DNA of 5,313 nucleotides from Bacteroidales bacterium (GCA_015486475.1 WFRO01000172.1:1-5313), one strand, 5' to 3'. Shown: positions 1-5,313, counted from the first letter of the stretch. Program-made: numbers and translations. The notes: a model not told the origin generated them from the letters alone.

Positions 1-1212
1 CCCCGGTCCGTTGTTTTGCAGGGCGATCCCCACGTCCTGGCTGATCTTCACCTCTGTGGCGGCCGCATCATTGATGTACAGGAAATGGTCCTCCCTGGTT
101 ACCCCCTGGGTCACCGTGCCCCCGTCGGTCGTCCAATGATCCAGCCCTTCCTCAAATCCGGGGTTGCTGAGCATGTTCCACCACACATCCGGTCCCGAGG
201 TGATCATCTTCGTTATCTCCGGCCAGGCCCACTCATCCAGGATACCGTTGCCGTTATGATCTCTTTGCGCATCGTAGATGCCGGTACCCCCGTCGAACAT
301 CATCAGGTAAGCCGAGGGGATCCCTCTGTCGATGAACCTGCGTGTGTTGTCCACAGCCATGGGCCAGGCCACCCACATCTCGTTGTCATCGGTCTTGGAG
401 GCCCAGGCACCGCTCCACACCACCTGTTTGGCGGAATCCATGTATTCCCATGCCTGCTGGATGAGACGCACATTATCGCGTACATCCGATTTCAGCACAT
501 GAAAATCCCACATATACCAGATCCCTGCTTCAGGCGGGATGGGATCAAAGTCTTTGGTAATGAACCAGTCGGCCCCCGGCCCGAAAGGGTTGTCATTGGC
601 ATTCTGCGGCGGCACCTTGAAATAGATAATGAGACGGTCGGGGTTGGTTTTGCGTATCTCCCGGGTGATCTCCTGATAATAGACGGCAATGCGCTGCGGA
701 TCATCGTTGTTCACCAGACGCCAGGGCTCCACAAAAAGATCGAAGATGAGACGGTGGCTTTTGTCTTTGAAACGATCGGCCACATAGCCCCACCAGCTCA
801 CCATCTTATCCAGATCGCCGGGGTTGTCATCCGTCAGACCATAAAAGGTGATGACCACGGCCAGGTTCTTTCCCAGCAGGTCGTCGATGATGCCCTCCAG
901 TTCATCGAGCAGGGCGTCATCGTCAGCATCATAAGGAGGACCGTCGGCGATGGCAATTATCATGGGGTTCTTGTCCCCCTGGTACCGTATGCGCACGCTC
1001 CTGAATCCGGCCGCCACGATGCTGTCGCCGTAGGCAGACCGGTAGGGCGCCGAGACCCCAAGGTCGACACCGCCCGACTCTGGCTCAAACAGAATGCCCT
1101 TGTCCAGCATGGATACGGCCGTCACCGGCGACACCGGCGGATCCGGCGGCTGGGCCATCAAACCAACCGGGAGGCAAAGCATAAGGAGGATATAGAGGAT
1201 GTCTTTTTTCAT
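1..1212 (-). CDS. Secreted GH5-like (cellulase-fold) protein with C-terminal CBM-like domain, 3' end outside window
   Basis: I translated 404 codons without a stop from ATG at 1212 down to base 1; the C-terminus is cut by the window edge. Residues 1-20 form a signal peptide (MKKDILYILL..., predicted cleavage LMA|Q). Residues about 32-335 look like a GH5-type TIM barrel: GFRSVRI at 69-75, a strand AVVITFYG at 118-125, then SWWGYVADRFKD (139-150), LIFDLFVEPW (155-164, cf. GH5 'NEP'), WDFHVL (235-240) and GIYD (311-314). E162 fits the acid/base. The strand where GH5 enzymes carry the nucleophile (usually a GEFG-like motif) reads VVWSGAWA (264-271) with no Glu, and the usual Asn before the acid/base is Val161. 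A calcium-loop-like DHNGNGILDE sits at 318-327. From 347, MLSNPGFEEGLDHW resembles the start of a CBM4/9-type beta-sandwich. GH5 members cut beta-linked glycans; this one may be a non-catalytic binder or a divergent enzyme. It lies 192 bp downstream of the SGNH gene with no recognisable promoter of its own. Fold assignment is fairly secure, activity is not. Confidence 0.8.
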   Translation of the reverse strand, partial: MKKDILYILLMLCLPVGLMAQPPDPPVSPVTAVSMLDKGILFEPESGGVDLGVSAPYRSAYGDSIVAAGFRSVRIRYQGDKNPMIIAIADGPPYDADDDALLDELEGIIDDLLGKNLAVVITFYGLTDDNPGDLDKMVSWWGYVADRFKDKSHRLIFDLFVEPWRLVNNDDPQRIAVYYQEITREIRKTNPDRLIIYFKVPPQNANDNPFGPGADWFITKDFDPIPPEAGIWYMWDFHVLKSDVRDNVRLIQQAWEYMDSAKQVVWSGAWASKTDDNEMWVAWPMAVDNTRRFIDRGIPSAYLMMFDGGTGIYDAQRDHNGNGILDEWAWPEITKMITSGPDVWWNMLSNPGFEEGLDHWTTDGGTVTQGVTREDHFLYINDAAATEVKISQDVGIALQNNGPG

Positions 1213-1234
1213 GGGATTAATATATCCAGGAATA

Positions 1235-1326
1235 GTGGTTTGAGGTTTGAGGTTTGATGCAGCCTGCGGCTGCGTTTGAGGTTTGAGATTTGTCGTTCGT
1301 AGTTCGTGGTTTGTGGTTCGTAGTTC
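1235..1326. repeat. In-phase 7-bp tandem repeats (consensus GNRGTTY) split by a palindrome
   Basis: On the plus strand, three heptamers (gtggttt, gaggttt, gaggttt; 1235-1255) are followed by a GC-rich palindrome at 1259-1273. Seven more follow in perfect phase from 1278 to 1326: gaggttt, gagattt, gtcgttc, gtagttc, gtggttt, gtggttc, gtagttc. Positions 5-6 of the unit are always TT, position 7 is a pyrimidine and position 1 is G. The array lies between the SGNH gene and the GH5-like gene, so on the minus strand it would be a C/A-rich leader upstream of the GH5-like start. I see no promoter element in it. Function is unknown. Confidence 0.8.
1259..1273. repeat. GC-rich inverted repeat inside the heptamer array
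   Basis: The sequence gcagcc-tgc-ggctgc forms a perfect 6-bp inverted repeat with a 3-nt loop. It is inserted between two blocks of heptamer repeats. No T-run follows on either strand, so it is not a classical intrinsic terminator. Confidence 0.7.
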
Positions 1327-1343
1327 ACCCAGCACCTAGCACC

Positions 1344-1370
1344 CCCGTCCGACCGGAGTCGTCCGGGCGG
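1344..1370. repeat. Imperfect GC-rich hairpin downstream of the SGNH gene
   Basis: This GC-rich block has a 4-bp core stem (cgac-cgga-gtcg, 1350-1361). A possible outer cccc/gggc stem is separated from the core by a mismatched internal loop. It sits about 35-60 nt after the SGNH stop on the minus strand. No U-run follows, so a terminator role is doubtful; it may be another palindromic insert like those at 1259 and 4550. The preceding agcacctagcaccc (1331-1344) is itself two heptamers. Confidence 0.4.
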
Positions 1371-1373
1371 GCA

Positions 1374-1422
1374 GTACCCTGTACCCCTTTTGCCTTTTGC
1401 CTTATTACTTTTTACTTCTTAT
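1374..1422. repeat. Second block of 7-bp repeats running into the 3' end of the SGNH gene
   Basis: Plus-strand units in register: gtaccct, gtacccc, ttttgcc, ttttgcc, ttattac, tttttac, ttcttat. Neighbouring units are identical or differ by a few bases, so the unit drifts along the block. The SGNH stop codon (TAA at 1407-1405 on the minus strand) lies inside a unit, and the last few codons of that gene are written in repeat-like sequence. Confidence 0.65.
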
Positions 1423-2511
1423 CCTTTCCGCCAGTGCTTTCCCGAACCGGGCGGCGCCTTCCACGCTCAGGTGCACTTTATTTTTCGGTGATTTAAAGAG
1501 ATCATCATGACCGGTGAGGGCTGCCCCGTTGATATAATGGATACGCCGGTCGCCTGCCGCCACAAAGGACTGTACCACCTCCTGTTGTACCCTGCGCCAG
1601 TCGTCAAAGTTCAGGGGATGTCCCTTTTTGTCTGTTTTCTTATCGGTATAGGTCTGTCCCAGCACAAAGAGGGTCGTCTCCGGATGGCCCCGGCGCACGG
1701 TCCCGATGAAGGTATTCAGCCGCTGCCGGTAAGTGGTTGTATCGATCCCCTGAAAGACCGCATCGTTGAAACCGATCAGAATGGTCATGAAATCTACGGG
1801 GCCTTTGATCTCATCGGCTATCATGCGGGCCATGGCCACAGAGGTCCTGGAGCCCCCCACAGCGAGATTGTACAGGTCCCAACCCATTTCCCGTGCCAGG
1901 ATCCAGGGATAGGTCTGATCGCCCGTGTGCTGGCCCTGCCCGTGGGTGATGGAGTTGCCGTATGCTATGTAAGCAGGCTTTTTCGTTGCCGGCAGGGGAA
2001 GCAGCTTACCGCTGCCGCCGGTGAGCTCCAGCCTCACCAGTGCCAGGTTGGCAAAGGTGGGCAGCACCACCGTATAGGTATGATACCCTTTCCCCGGCGC
2101 CTCTACCTCCAGGGAGAAAAGACTGTCGCCGGAACTGGTAAGATCTTCCCTTTTTTGCTTCAGCATGCCCACGGAGTCGCCGTCAACATACAAAGAGAAA
2201 AAGAGTACGAAGTCGTTCCTGCCGGGCAGCATCCTGAGAAAAAGATCCGCTTTTTTGGCATCCGTCTTAAAAGAGATCCTGATGCCGGAGGTGGTGCGGG
2301 CATTCCGGGGGTTTACCTGGGAGATATTGGTCCGCAATGCCAGAAAAGCATCGCTGTGACGCTGGAAAATGACCAGCGAATCACTTATCTTGTTAAAAAA
2401 GGCTCCCCCGTAACGGATCGCAGGGTCATCCGGACGGATCCGGGTTTGTCCCGCAACAGCGACCGTAACTGCAAAAAAAAGGAGGCTCAGAAGATGTTTC
2501 TCCCTGCTCAT
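1405..2511 (-). CDS. Secreted SGNH/GDSL-family hydrolase, probable carbohydrate esterase
   Basis: From ATG at 2511 the product is 368 aa. A signal peptide (MSREKHLLSLLFFAVTVAVA|GQ) directs export. Residues about 25-165 form a beta-rich N-terminal domain, and about 178-368 form the SGNH hydrolase domain, the layout of two-domain bacterial esterases (CE2-like or Lipase_GDSL_3-like). Block I is YGNSITHG with nucleophile Ser187. Block II is LAVGGSR (oxyanion Gly219 or 220). Block III is IGFND (Asn249). Block V is NKVHLS with catalytic His347. The acidic residue usually three before this His is Asn344 here. Family members remove acetyl or other acyl groups from polysaccharides or oligosaccharides; the substrate cannot be read from sequence. 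The start is 5 nt after the sulfatase stop, so the two genes are almost certainly co-transcribed. An in-frame GTG at 2520 would overlap that stop (GTGA) and add three residues; I prefer the ATG because it gives a cleaner signal peptide. Confidence 0.88.
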   Translation of the reverse strand: MSREKHLLSLLFFAVTVAVAGQTRIRPDDPAIRYGGAFFNKISDSLVIFQRHSDAFLALRTNISQVNPRNARTTSGIRISFKTDAKKADLFLRMLPGRNDFVLFFSLYVDGDSVGMLKQKREDLTSSGDSLFSLEVEAPGKGYHTYTVVLPTFANLALVRLELTGGSGKLLPLPATKKPAYIAYGNSITHGQGQHTGDQTYPWILAREMGWDLYNLAVGGSRTSVAMARMIADEIKGPVDFMTILIGFNDAVFQGIDTTTYRQRLNTFIGTVRRGHPETTLFVLGQTYTDKKTDKKGHPLNFDDWRRVQQEVVQSFVAAGDRRIHYINGAALTGHDDLFKSPKNKVHLSVEGAARFGKALAERIRSKK

Positions 2512-2516
2512 ACCCC

Positions 2517-4253
2517 TCACTCGATTATGGTACTGACACTATGCTGTTTGGTGGATGTGTTCTTGATGAATTTTTTCTTCACCACTGCACTTTCCCTGTA
2601 ACCGATGCGCTGGGCCATGACATAGAGATATTTCCCGCGCGGCACACGCAAGGGCTTGTAATAGACCTGCCATCCGGCATTGAGGTCCGGATTGAAATCC
2701 TTATTACTGATGAGATAGGCAATGGAAGCTCCTTCCGTCTTGCAGGACAGGGTGATCTCTTTCCCTTTCACAGATATTTTGGGTTTCTGCGTCACCGGTT
2801 GTTTCCCGCCGGGCCACATCTTCAGGAACATCTCCTTCTCCGGCGTGGCAGCCATATCCCCTGTGGCGGCCAGCCATTCATCCATGGCTTTCCTCATCTC
2901 ATCCAGCTTGCCGGAGAGAGAAGGATCATCGATGATATTGTGCACATTTTCGGGATCCTTTTCACAGTCGTACAGCTCTTCCGGCATCTTATACAGGCGG
3001 AACCAATAGTTCTGGGCGGGGGTGAGCCGTCCCATTTTCAGGAGATAGAGCATATCCCGCATCATGGGGATATTTTTGCGATAGGCAATATCCTTGTATC
3101 CCGGCAATTCGGGGTGATAGTTCCTCACGTACAGATATCTGTGATCCCTTACGACGCGGTTGCGGTCGGTGTGCTCATCGAAGCGGTCGCCTGTGCCGAA
3201 GATATATTTCCGTTGTTCTTTCACCCGCTGAGGCCCCATGAAAGCCTGTCCTTCCATGTAGTCCGGTATTTTCATGCCGGCGATGGAGAGCATGGTGGGC
3301 GCCAGGTCCACAAAGGAGATAAGCGCATCCACCCGGCCGTTCTTCACCCATGAAGGATCGACCCCGTATTTTTTCCGGTATTGTTTGGGTATGCGGACGA
3401 TGAAAGGCACGCGTAGTCCCGAATCATAATTGAGGCGCTTGCCGCGGGGCAGCGGACCGCCATGGTCGCTGAAAAAGAAGATGATCGTGTTGTTGTACTC
3501 CCCTGCCCTTTTTAAGGCCCTGATCATCTCCCCTATTTGCTGGTCCAGCACTTCGATGTTGGAATAGTTCCGGGCCACGTCGGTACGCACGATCGAATCG
3601 TCGGGGAAGTAGGAAGGCAGGGGGACGACCTCCGGCGAGACCGTCTGGGGCTTGTCCGCCCGTTTCCAGATCTGTGACTCATGGGTCACGTTGTGGTTGT
3701 ACACCGAAAAGAAAGGCATATCCCAGGGAGCATGTTTCCATTCGGCTTTGGTGTTGTTCTCATCCCAGGCCGTCACCGGGGCAGCGAACTGGTAGTCGGT
3801 CTTTTGGTTGTTGGTACAGTAATACCCCCCTTCCCGCATATATTCCGTAAAACACTTCACATTGGGCGGAATGACGGCGCTGTAAAAAGGCACCGTATCC
3901 CCGTTGATATCCACATGGTTGCTCTTCCCGGAATACTCTCTTTTCCCCCACGACATCACATCATGGGCGGTACGCATGTGCATGGTACCGATGGAGGTGG
4001 GATACATCCCTGTGATGATCGAGGAGCGGCTGGGGGCACATACGGCCACCACCGCAAAGACATTGTCAAAGACCAGACCCTCGGCAGCCAGCTTGTCCAG
4101 ATTGGGCGTGTGCGCCGTAGAGTCGCCGTACATAGAGAGCGTGGGACTGATATCTTCACAGGTAAGCCACAGGATATTGGGTCGCTTGCTCTGGGCAAAA
4201 AGACCGGAAAACATCATCACCATCATCCCCAGTAAAAAGATCTTTCTCATCAT
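2517..4253 (-). CDS. Secreted formylglycine-dependent sulfatase (S1 family) with extra C-terminal domain
   Basis: From ATG at 4253 the product is 578 aa. Residues 1-20 are a signal peptide (FSGLFA|Q). PNILWLTCEDISP near the N-terminus carries the metal ligands Glu33 and Asp34, where many family members have Asp-Asp. CAPSR at 72-76 is the C-x-P-x-R signature; Cys72 is converted to formylglycine by a maturation enzyme (FGE or anSME) not seen here. FFFSDHGG (259-266) supplies Asp263 and His264, and PRGKR (269-273) supplies a likely active-site Lys272. The family hydrolyses sulfate esters or sulfamates, often on algal or host glycans; the N-terminal half faintly recalls heparan N-sulfatases, but I do not assign a subfamily. 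From about 486 to 561, after the sulfatase core, a segment with KISVKGKEITLSC, GASIAYLIS, and YVMAQRIGYRES resembles the CHB_HEX C-terminal beta-sandwich of some glycosidases. An in-frame TTG (4259) and a second ATG (4250) are alternative starts. It leads the sulfatase-SGNH operon and has its own promoter match. Confidence 0.93.
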   Translation of the reverse strand: MMRKIFLLGMMVMMFSGLFAQSKRPNILWLTCEDISPTLSMYGDSTAHTPNLDKLAAEGLVFDNVFAVVAVCAPSRSSIITGMYPTSIGTMHMRTAHDVMSWGKREYSGKSNHVDINGDTVPFYSAVIPPNVKCFTEYMREGGYYCTNNQKTDYQFAAPVTAWDENNTKAEWKHAPWDMPFFSVYNHNVTHESQIWKRADKPQTVSPEVVPLPSYFPDDSIVRTDVARNYSNIEVLDQQIGEMIRALKRAGEYNNTIIFFFSDHGGPLPRGKRLNYDSGLRVPFIVRIPKQYRKKYGVDPSWVKNGRVDALISFVDLAPTMLSIAGMKIPDYMEGQAFMGPQRVKEQRKYIFGTGDRFDEHTDRNRVVRDHRYLYVRNYHPELPGYKDIAYRKNIPMMRDMLYLLKMGRLTPAQNYWFRLYKMPEELYDCEKDPENVHNIIDDPSLSGKLDEMRKAMDEWLAATGDMAATPEKEMFLKMWPGGKQPVTQKPKISVKGKEITLSCKTEGASIAYLISNKDFNPDLNAGWQVYYKPLRVPRGKYLYVMAQRIGYRESAVVKKKFIKNTSTKQHSVSTIIE

Positions 4254-4288
4254 TCTCAATATTTTATGTCACACATCTGTTCACCATA

Positions 4289-4296
4289 CAAAGATA
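4289..4296 (-). promoter_or_regulatory. Bacteroidota-type -7 promoter element for the sulfatase operon
   Basis: On the minus strand the bases read TATCTTTG, a perfect match to the Bacteroidota -7 consensus TAnnTTTG. It ends 35 nt before the sulfatase ATG at 4253, which would give a leader of roughly 25-30 nt. The -33 element (consensus TTTG/TTG) is weak: at 21 nt spacing the sequence is GTTC (4321-4318). This is the only such match I found on the minus strand in the two intergenic gaps. Confidence 0.6.
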
Positions 4297-4390
4297 ATGT
4301 TTTCATTTCTATTCCTTGAACGAGTGTTAAGTCAATCTTAAAACAACACATTACATAGCCTGCCCGCCCCCCTGGCACCAAAAAAAGTTT

Positions 4391-4439
4391 GGAATGTGGA
4401 GTGTGGAGTGTGGAGTTAAAAGTGCCTAAAGTTAAAAGT
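4391..4439. repeat. 7-bp tandem repeats upstream of the sulfatase promoter
   Basis: Plus-strand units in register: ggaatgt, ggagtgt, ggagtgt, ggagtta, aaagtgc, ctaaagt, taaaagt. The first four share GGANT, and the unit then drifts. The period equals that of the arrays at 1235-1422 although the unit differs. The 437-base gap from 4254 to 4690 holds this array, octamer runs, palindromes and the sulfatase promoter. I see no gene, tRNA or riboswitch in it. Confidence 0.7.
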
Positions 4440-4452
4440 TATAGGATTAGGT

Positions 4453-4476
4453 TATCACTTTATCACTTTATCTCAT
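4453..4476. repeat. 8-bp tandem repeat, three units
   Basis: Units are tatcactt, tatcactt and tatctcat on the plus strand. The run leads directly into the GC-rich palindromic block starting at 4477. Confidence 0.65.
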
Positions 4477-4517
4477 CCTGCCTACCCTGCCTACCGGCAG
4501 GCAGGCGTAAGGCAGGC
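4477..4517. repeat. Nested GC-rich palindrome with tandem 9-mers
   Basis: Two tandem cctgcctac units (4477-4494) are followed by complementary ggcaggcaggc and ggcaggc. The inner 18 bp, ctgcctaccggcaggcag (4487-4504), is a palindrome with one mismatched pair. The outer arms (cctgccta at 4477-4484 and taaggcagg at 4508-4516) can pair with one bulged base. The core matches the perfect palindrome at 4550-4569, so this looks like a second, diverged copy. Confidence 0.7.
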
Positions 4518-4549
4518 ATCCCATTATCGCTTCATCGTACCTATTCTTC

Positions 4550-4569
4550 CCTGCCTGCCGGCAGGCAGG
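4550..4569. repeat. Perfect 20-bp palindrome
   Basis: The sequence cctgcctgccggcaggcagg is its own reverse complement over 20 bp with no central spacer. On the plus strand it is followed by catttttcc, which makes it terminator-like in that direction, but no plus-strand gene ends here. A repeat or cruciform-forming element is the simpler reading. Confidence 0.75.
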
Positions 4570-4581
4570 CATTTTTCCAAC

Positions 4582-4605
4582 ATTCCATTATTCCATTATT
4601 CCATA
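4582..4605. repeat. 8-bp tandem repeat (attccatt), three units
   Basis: Units are attccatt, attccatt and attccata on the plus strand. The run flanks the perfect 20-bp palindrome on its other side, mirroring the octamers before 4477. Confidence 0.65.
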
Positions 4606-4608
4606 TAT

Positions 4609-4626
4609 CCCCCTGTACCGAGGGGG
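4609..4626 (-). terminator. Hairpin downstream of the xylanase gene, possible weak terminator
   Basis: A 6-bp perfect stem (ccccct / aggggg) encloses a 6-nt loop. It lies about 65 nt after the GH10 stop codon on the minus strand. The following minus-strand bases are ATATATGG rather than a U-run, so it is a poor intrinsic terminator. It may instead be one more of the palindromic inserts of this gap. Confidence 0.3.
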
Positions 4627-4690
4627 CGCGAAGGGTAAAAGGTGTATTGGATGCGTCATAATTAAGTTGACATGTAACGAGATTTTGTGT

Positions 4691-5313
4691 TCATTTCGCC
4701 GGTCCGCTATCACCAAATACAGGCATCAGGTCATCGGGATGTTCCAGCACTTTCTGCACCGCATAATAGGCCGGCTTGGCCCGCAGCTGCTCATCAAACA
4801 TGTATCGGTGGCCGTTGGTGTATTTGTTGTTGCCATCCTGCAGGCCCCAGGTGTTCCAGGTGACCAGACCCTCATCGCGGTGGCGGAGCAACACCTTCAG
4901 GATGTTGGCATAGGCCTGCGCCTGTTTTTCTGCTGTCTGCGCATCCCAACGGCCCGTTATCTTATAATCGAATTCGGTAATGTGGAACGCCAGATCATGG
5001 GCATGGGCCCAGGTGATCAGTGAGTCGAGGTATTGCAGGGCCTCCGGGTTCAGGGCAACATTCGCCCGGTCATTCAGATGGGCCTGCCAGCCGATACCAT
5101 CCACACGGTATCCTTTTTTCCTGAGATAAAGCACGGTCGATTTGATCTTTTCCCATGCGGCCGGCTGCATCGCCAGATGCTGGTTATACACCAGTCCTAT
5201 ACGGGGATCAGCTTTTTGTGTGGCGATGGCAAAGGCTTTTTCAATATAAACCGGTATGCTGTCCTCATTGAGCCCTATGGCCAGCCAGGGGTTCTCCCAT
5301 TTGTCCGTGCCCG
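4691..5313 (-). CDS. GH10 endo-1,4-beta-xylanase, C-terminal part (5' end outside window)
   Basis: The open frame enters from the right edge and ends at TGA (4693-4691), giving 206 complete residues. They match the C-terminal half of GH10 xylanases, which hydrolyse internal beta-1,4 bonds of the xylan backbone with retention. Visible landmarks are: IEKAFAIATQKADPRIGLVYN (about 23-43, cf. 'AF..Ar.adP...L.yN'); GYRVDGIGWQAHL (67-79) with the conserved Gln-His; HITEFD (110-115), whose Glu113 is the nucleophile; WNTWGLQD; and KPAYYAVQKVL near the end. The acid/base Glu and the signal peptide would lie upstream of the window. Variations from the usual motifs include NQHL where many members have NDYN, and no Trp after the WGLxD motif. 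The protein ends soon after the barrel, so no C-terminal sorting or binding domain is present. It is read in the same direction as the sulfatase operon but is separated by 437 bp with an internal promoter, so it is probably a distinct unit of the same cluster. Confidence 0.92.
   Translation of the reverse strand, partial: GTDKWENPWLAIGLNEDSIPVYIEKAFAIATQKADPRIGLVYNQHLAMQPAAWEKIKSTVLYLRKKGYRVDGIGWQAHLNDRANVALNPEALQYLDSLITWAHAHDLAFHITEFDYKITGRWDAQTAEKQAQAYANILKVLLRHRDEGLVTWNTWGLQDGNNKYTNGHRYMFDEQLRAKPAYYAVQKVLEHPDDLMPVFGDSGPAK

Noticed and set aside
16..1257. Long plus-strand open frame (413 codons) opposite the GH5-like gene
   Set aside because: It lies almost exactly antisense to a gene with a signal peptide and family motifs. 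Its product is His/Pro/Gly-rich with no recognisable domain, and it runs into the heptamer repeats. High GC and codon bias explain the lack of stops.
1235..1326. CRISPR array
   Set aside because: The repeats are 7 bp, contiguous and without spacers, so they do not fit the repeat-spacer pattern, and no cas gene is present.
1290..1496. Plus-strand open frame of 68 codons across the repeat gap
   Set aside because: It begins inside the heptamer array and ends inside the antisense of the SGNH gene, with no domain and no promoter.
1507..2601. Plus-strand open frame (364 codons) opposite the SGNH gene
   Set aside because: It is antisense to a well-supported hydrolase, has no family motif, and its end crosses the sulfatase-SGNH junction. 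It is a shadow frame.
2541..3353. Plus-strand open frame opposite the sulfatase 3' half
   Set aside because: It is antisense to conserved sulfatase sequence and its product looks like reversed codon bias, not a protein family. The same applies to the smaller frames at 3681-4235 and 3904-4341.
4550..4576. Intrinsic terminator on the plus strand (GC palindrome plus T-run)
   Set aside because: The shape fits, but no plus-strand gene precedes it and the palindrome has a diverged copy nearby without a T-run. A repeat element is the better explanation.
4389..4661. Plus-strand open frame of 90 codons in the gap between xylanase and sulfatase
   Set aside because: It is composed of the tandem repeats and palindromes of the gap. 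The product is low-complexity repeat translation (such as PAGRRKAG and PAGRQA) with no sign of selection as protein.

Overview
The window reads as a piece of a Bacteroidota genome, most likely from a polysaccharide-degrading member of the Bacteroidales or a related order. The reasons are: secreted glycan-active enzymes on one strand; signal peptides ending in the A|Q cleavage pattern common in this phylum; no convincing Shine-Dalgarno sequences; and a perfect match to the Bacteroidota -7 promoter element (TAnnTTTG) upstream of the sulfatase gene. The lineage is inferred from these traits, not from a marker gene.

All four genes lie on the minus strand, so transcription runs from high to low coordinates. 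(1) 4691-5313: the C-terminal part of a GH10 endo-xylanase, whose 5' end lies outside the window. (2) 4254-4690: a 437-base gap with a promoter for the sulfatase, short tandem repeats of 7 and 8 bp, and GC-rich palindromes. (3) 2517-4253: a secreted formylglycine-type sulfatase with an extra C-terminal beta-sandwich-like domain. (4) 1405-2511: a secreted two-domain SGNH/GDSL hydrolase, probably a carbohydrate esterase, starting 5 nt after the sulfatase stop (an in-frame GTG would even overlap that stop). (5) 1213-1404: a gap built almost entirely from 7-bp repeats interrupted by two GC-rich inverted repeats. (6) 1-1212: the N-terminal 404 residues of a secreted GH5-like protein followed by the start of a carbohydrate-binding-module-like domain. 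It runs off the left edge.

The genes look like part of a polysaccharide utilisation cluster. The GH10 enzyme would cut a beta-1,4-xylan backbone, the SGNH protein could remove acyl groups, and the sulfatase could remove sulfate esters. This points to a decorated and possibly sulfated xylan-containing glycan. No SusC/SusD pair, regulator or transporter is visible here, so the substrate stays a hypothesis.

The most unusual points are the GH5-like protein, which appears to lack the catalytic nucleophile glutamate and other active-site residues, and the shared architecture of the two intergenic gaps (in-phase heptamer or octamer runs broken by GC-rich palindromes). I did not find a clear new defence or mobile system. 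The long plus-strand reading frames are antisense shadows of the genes above.
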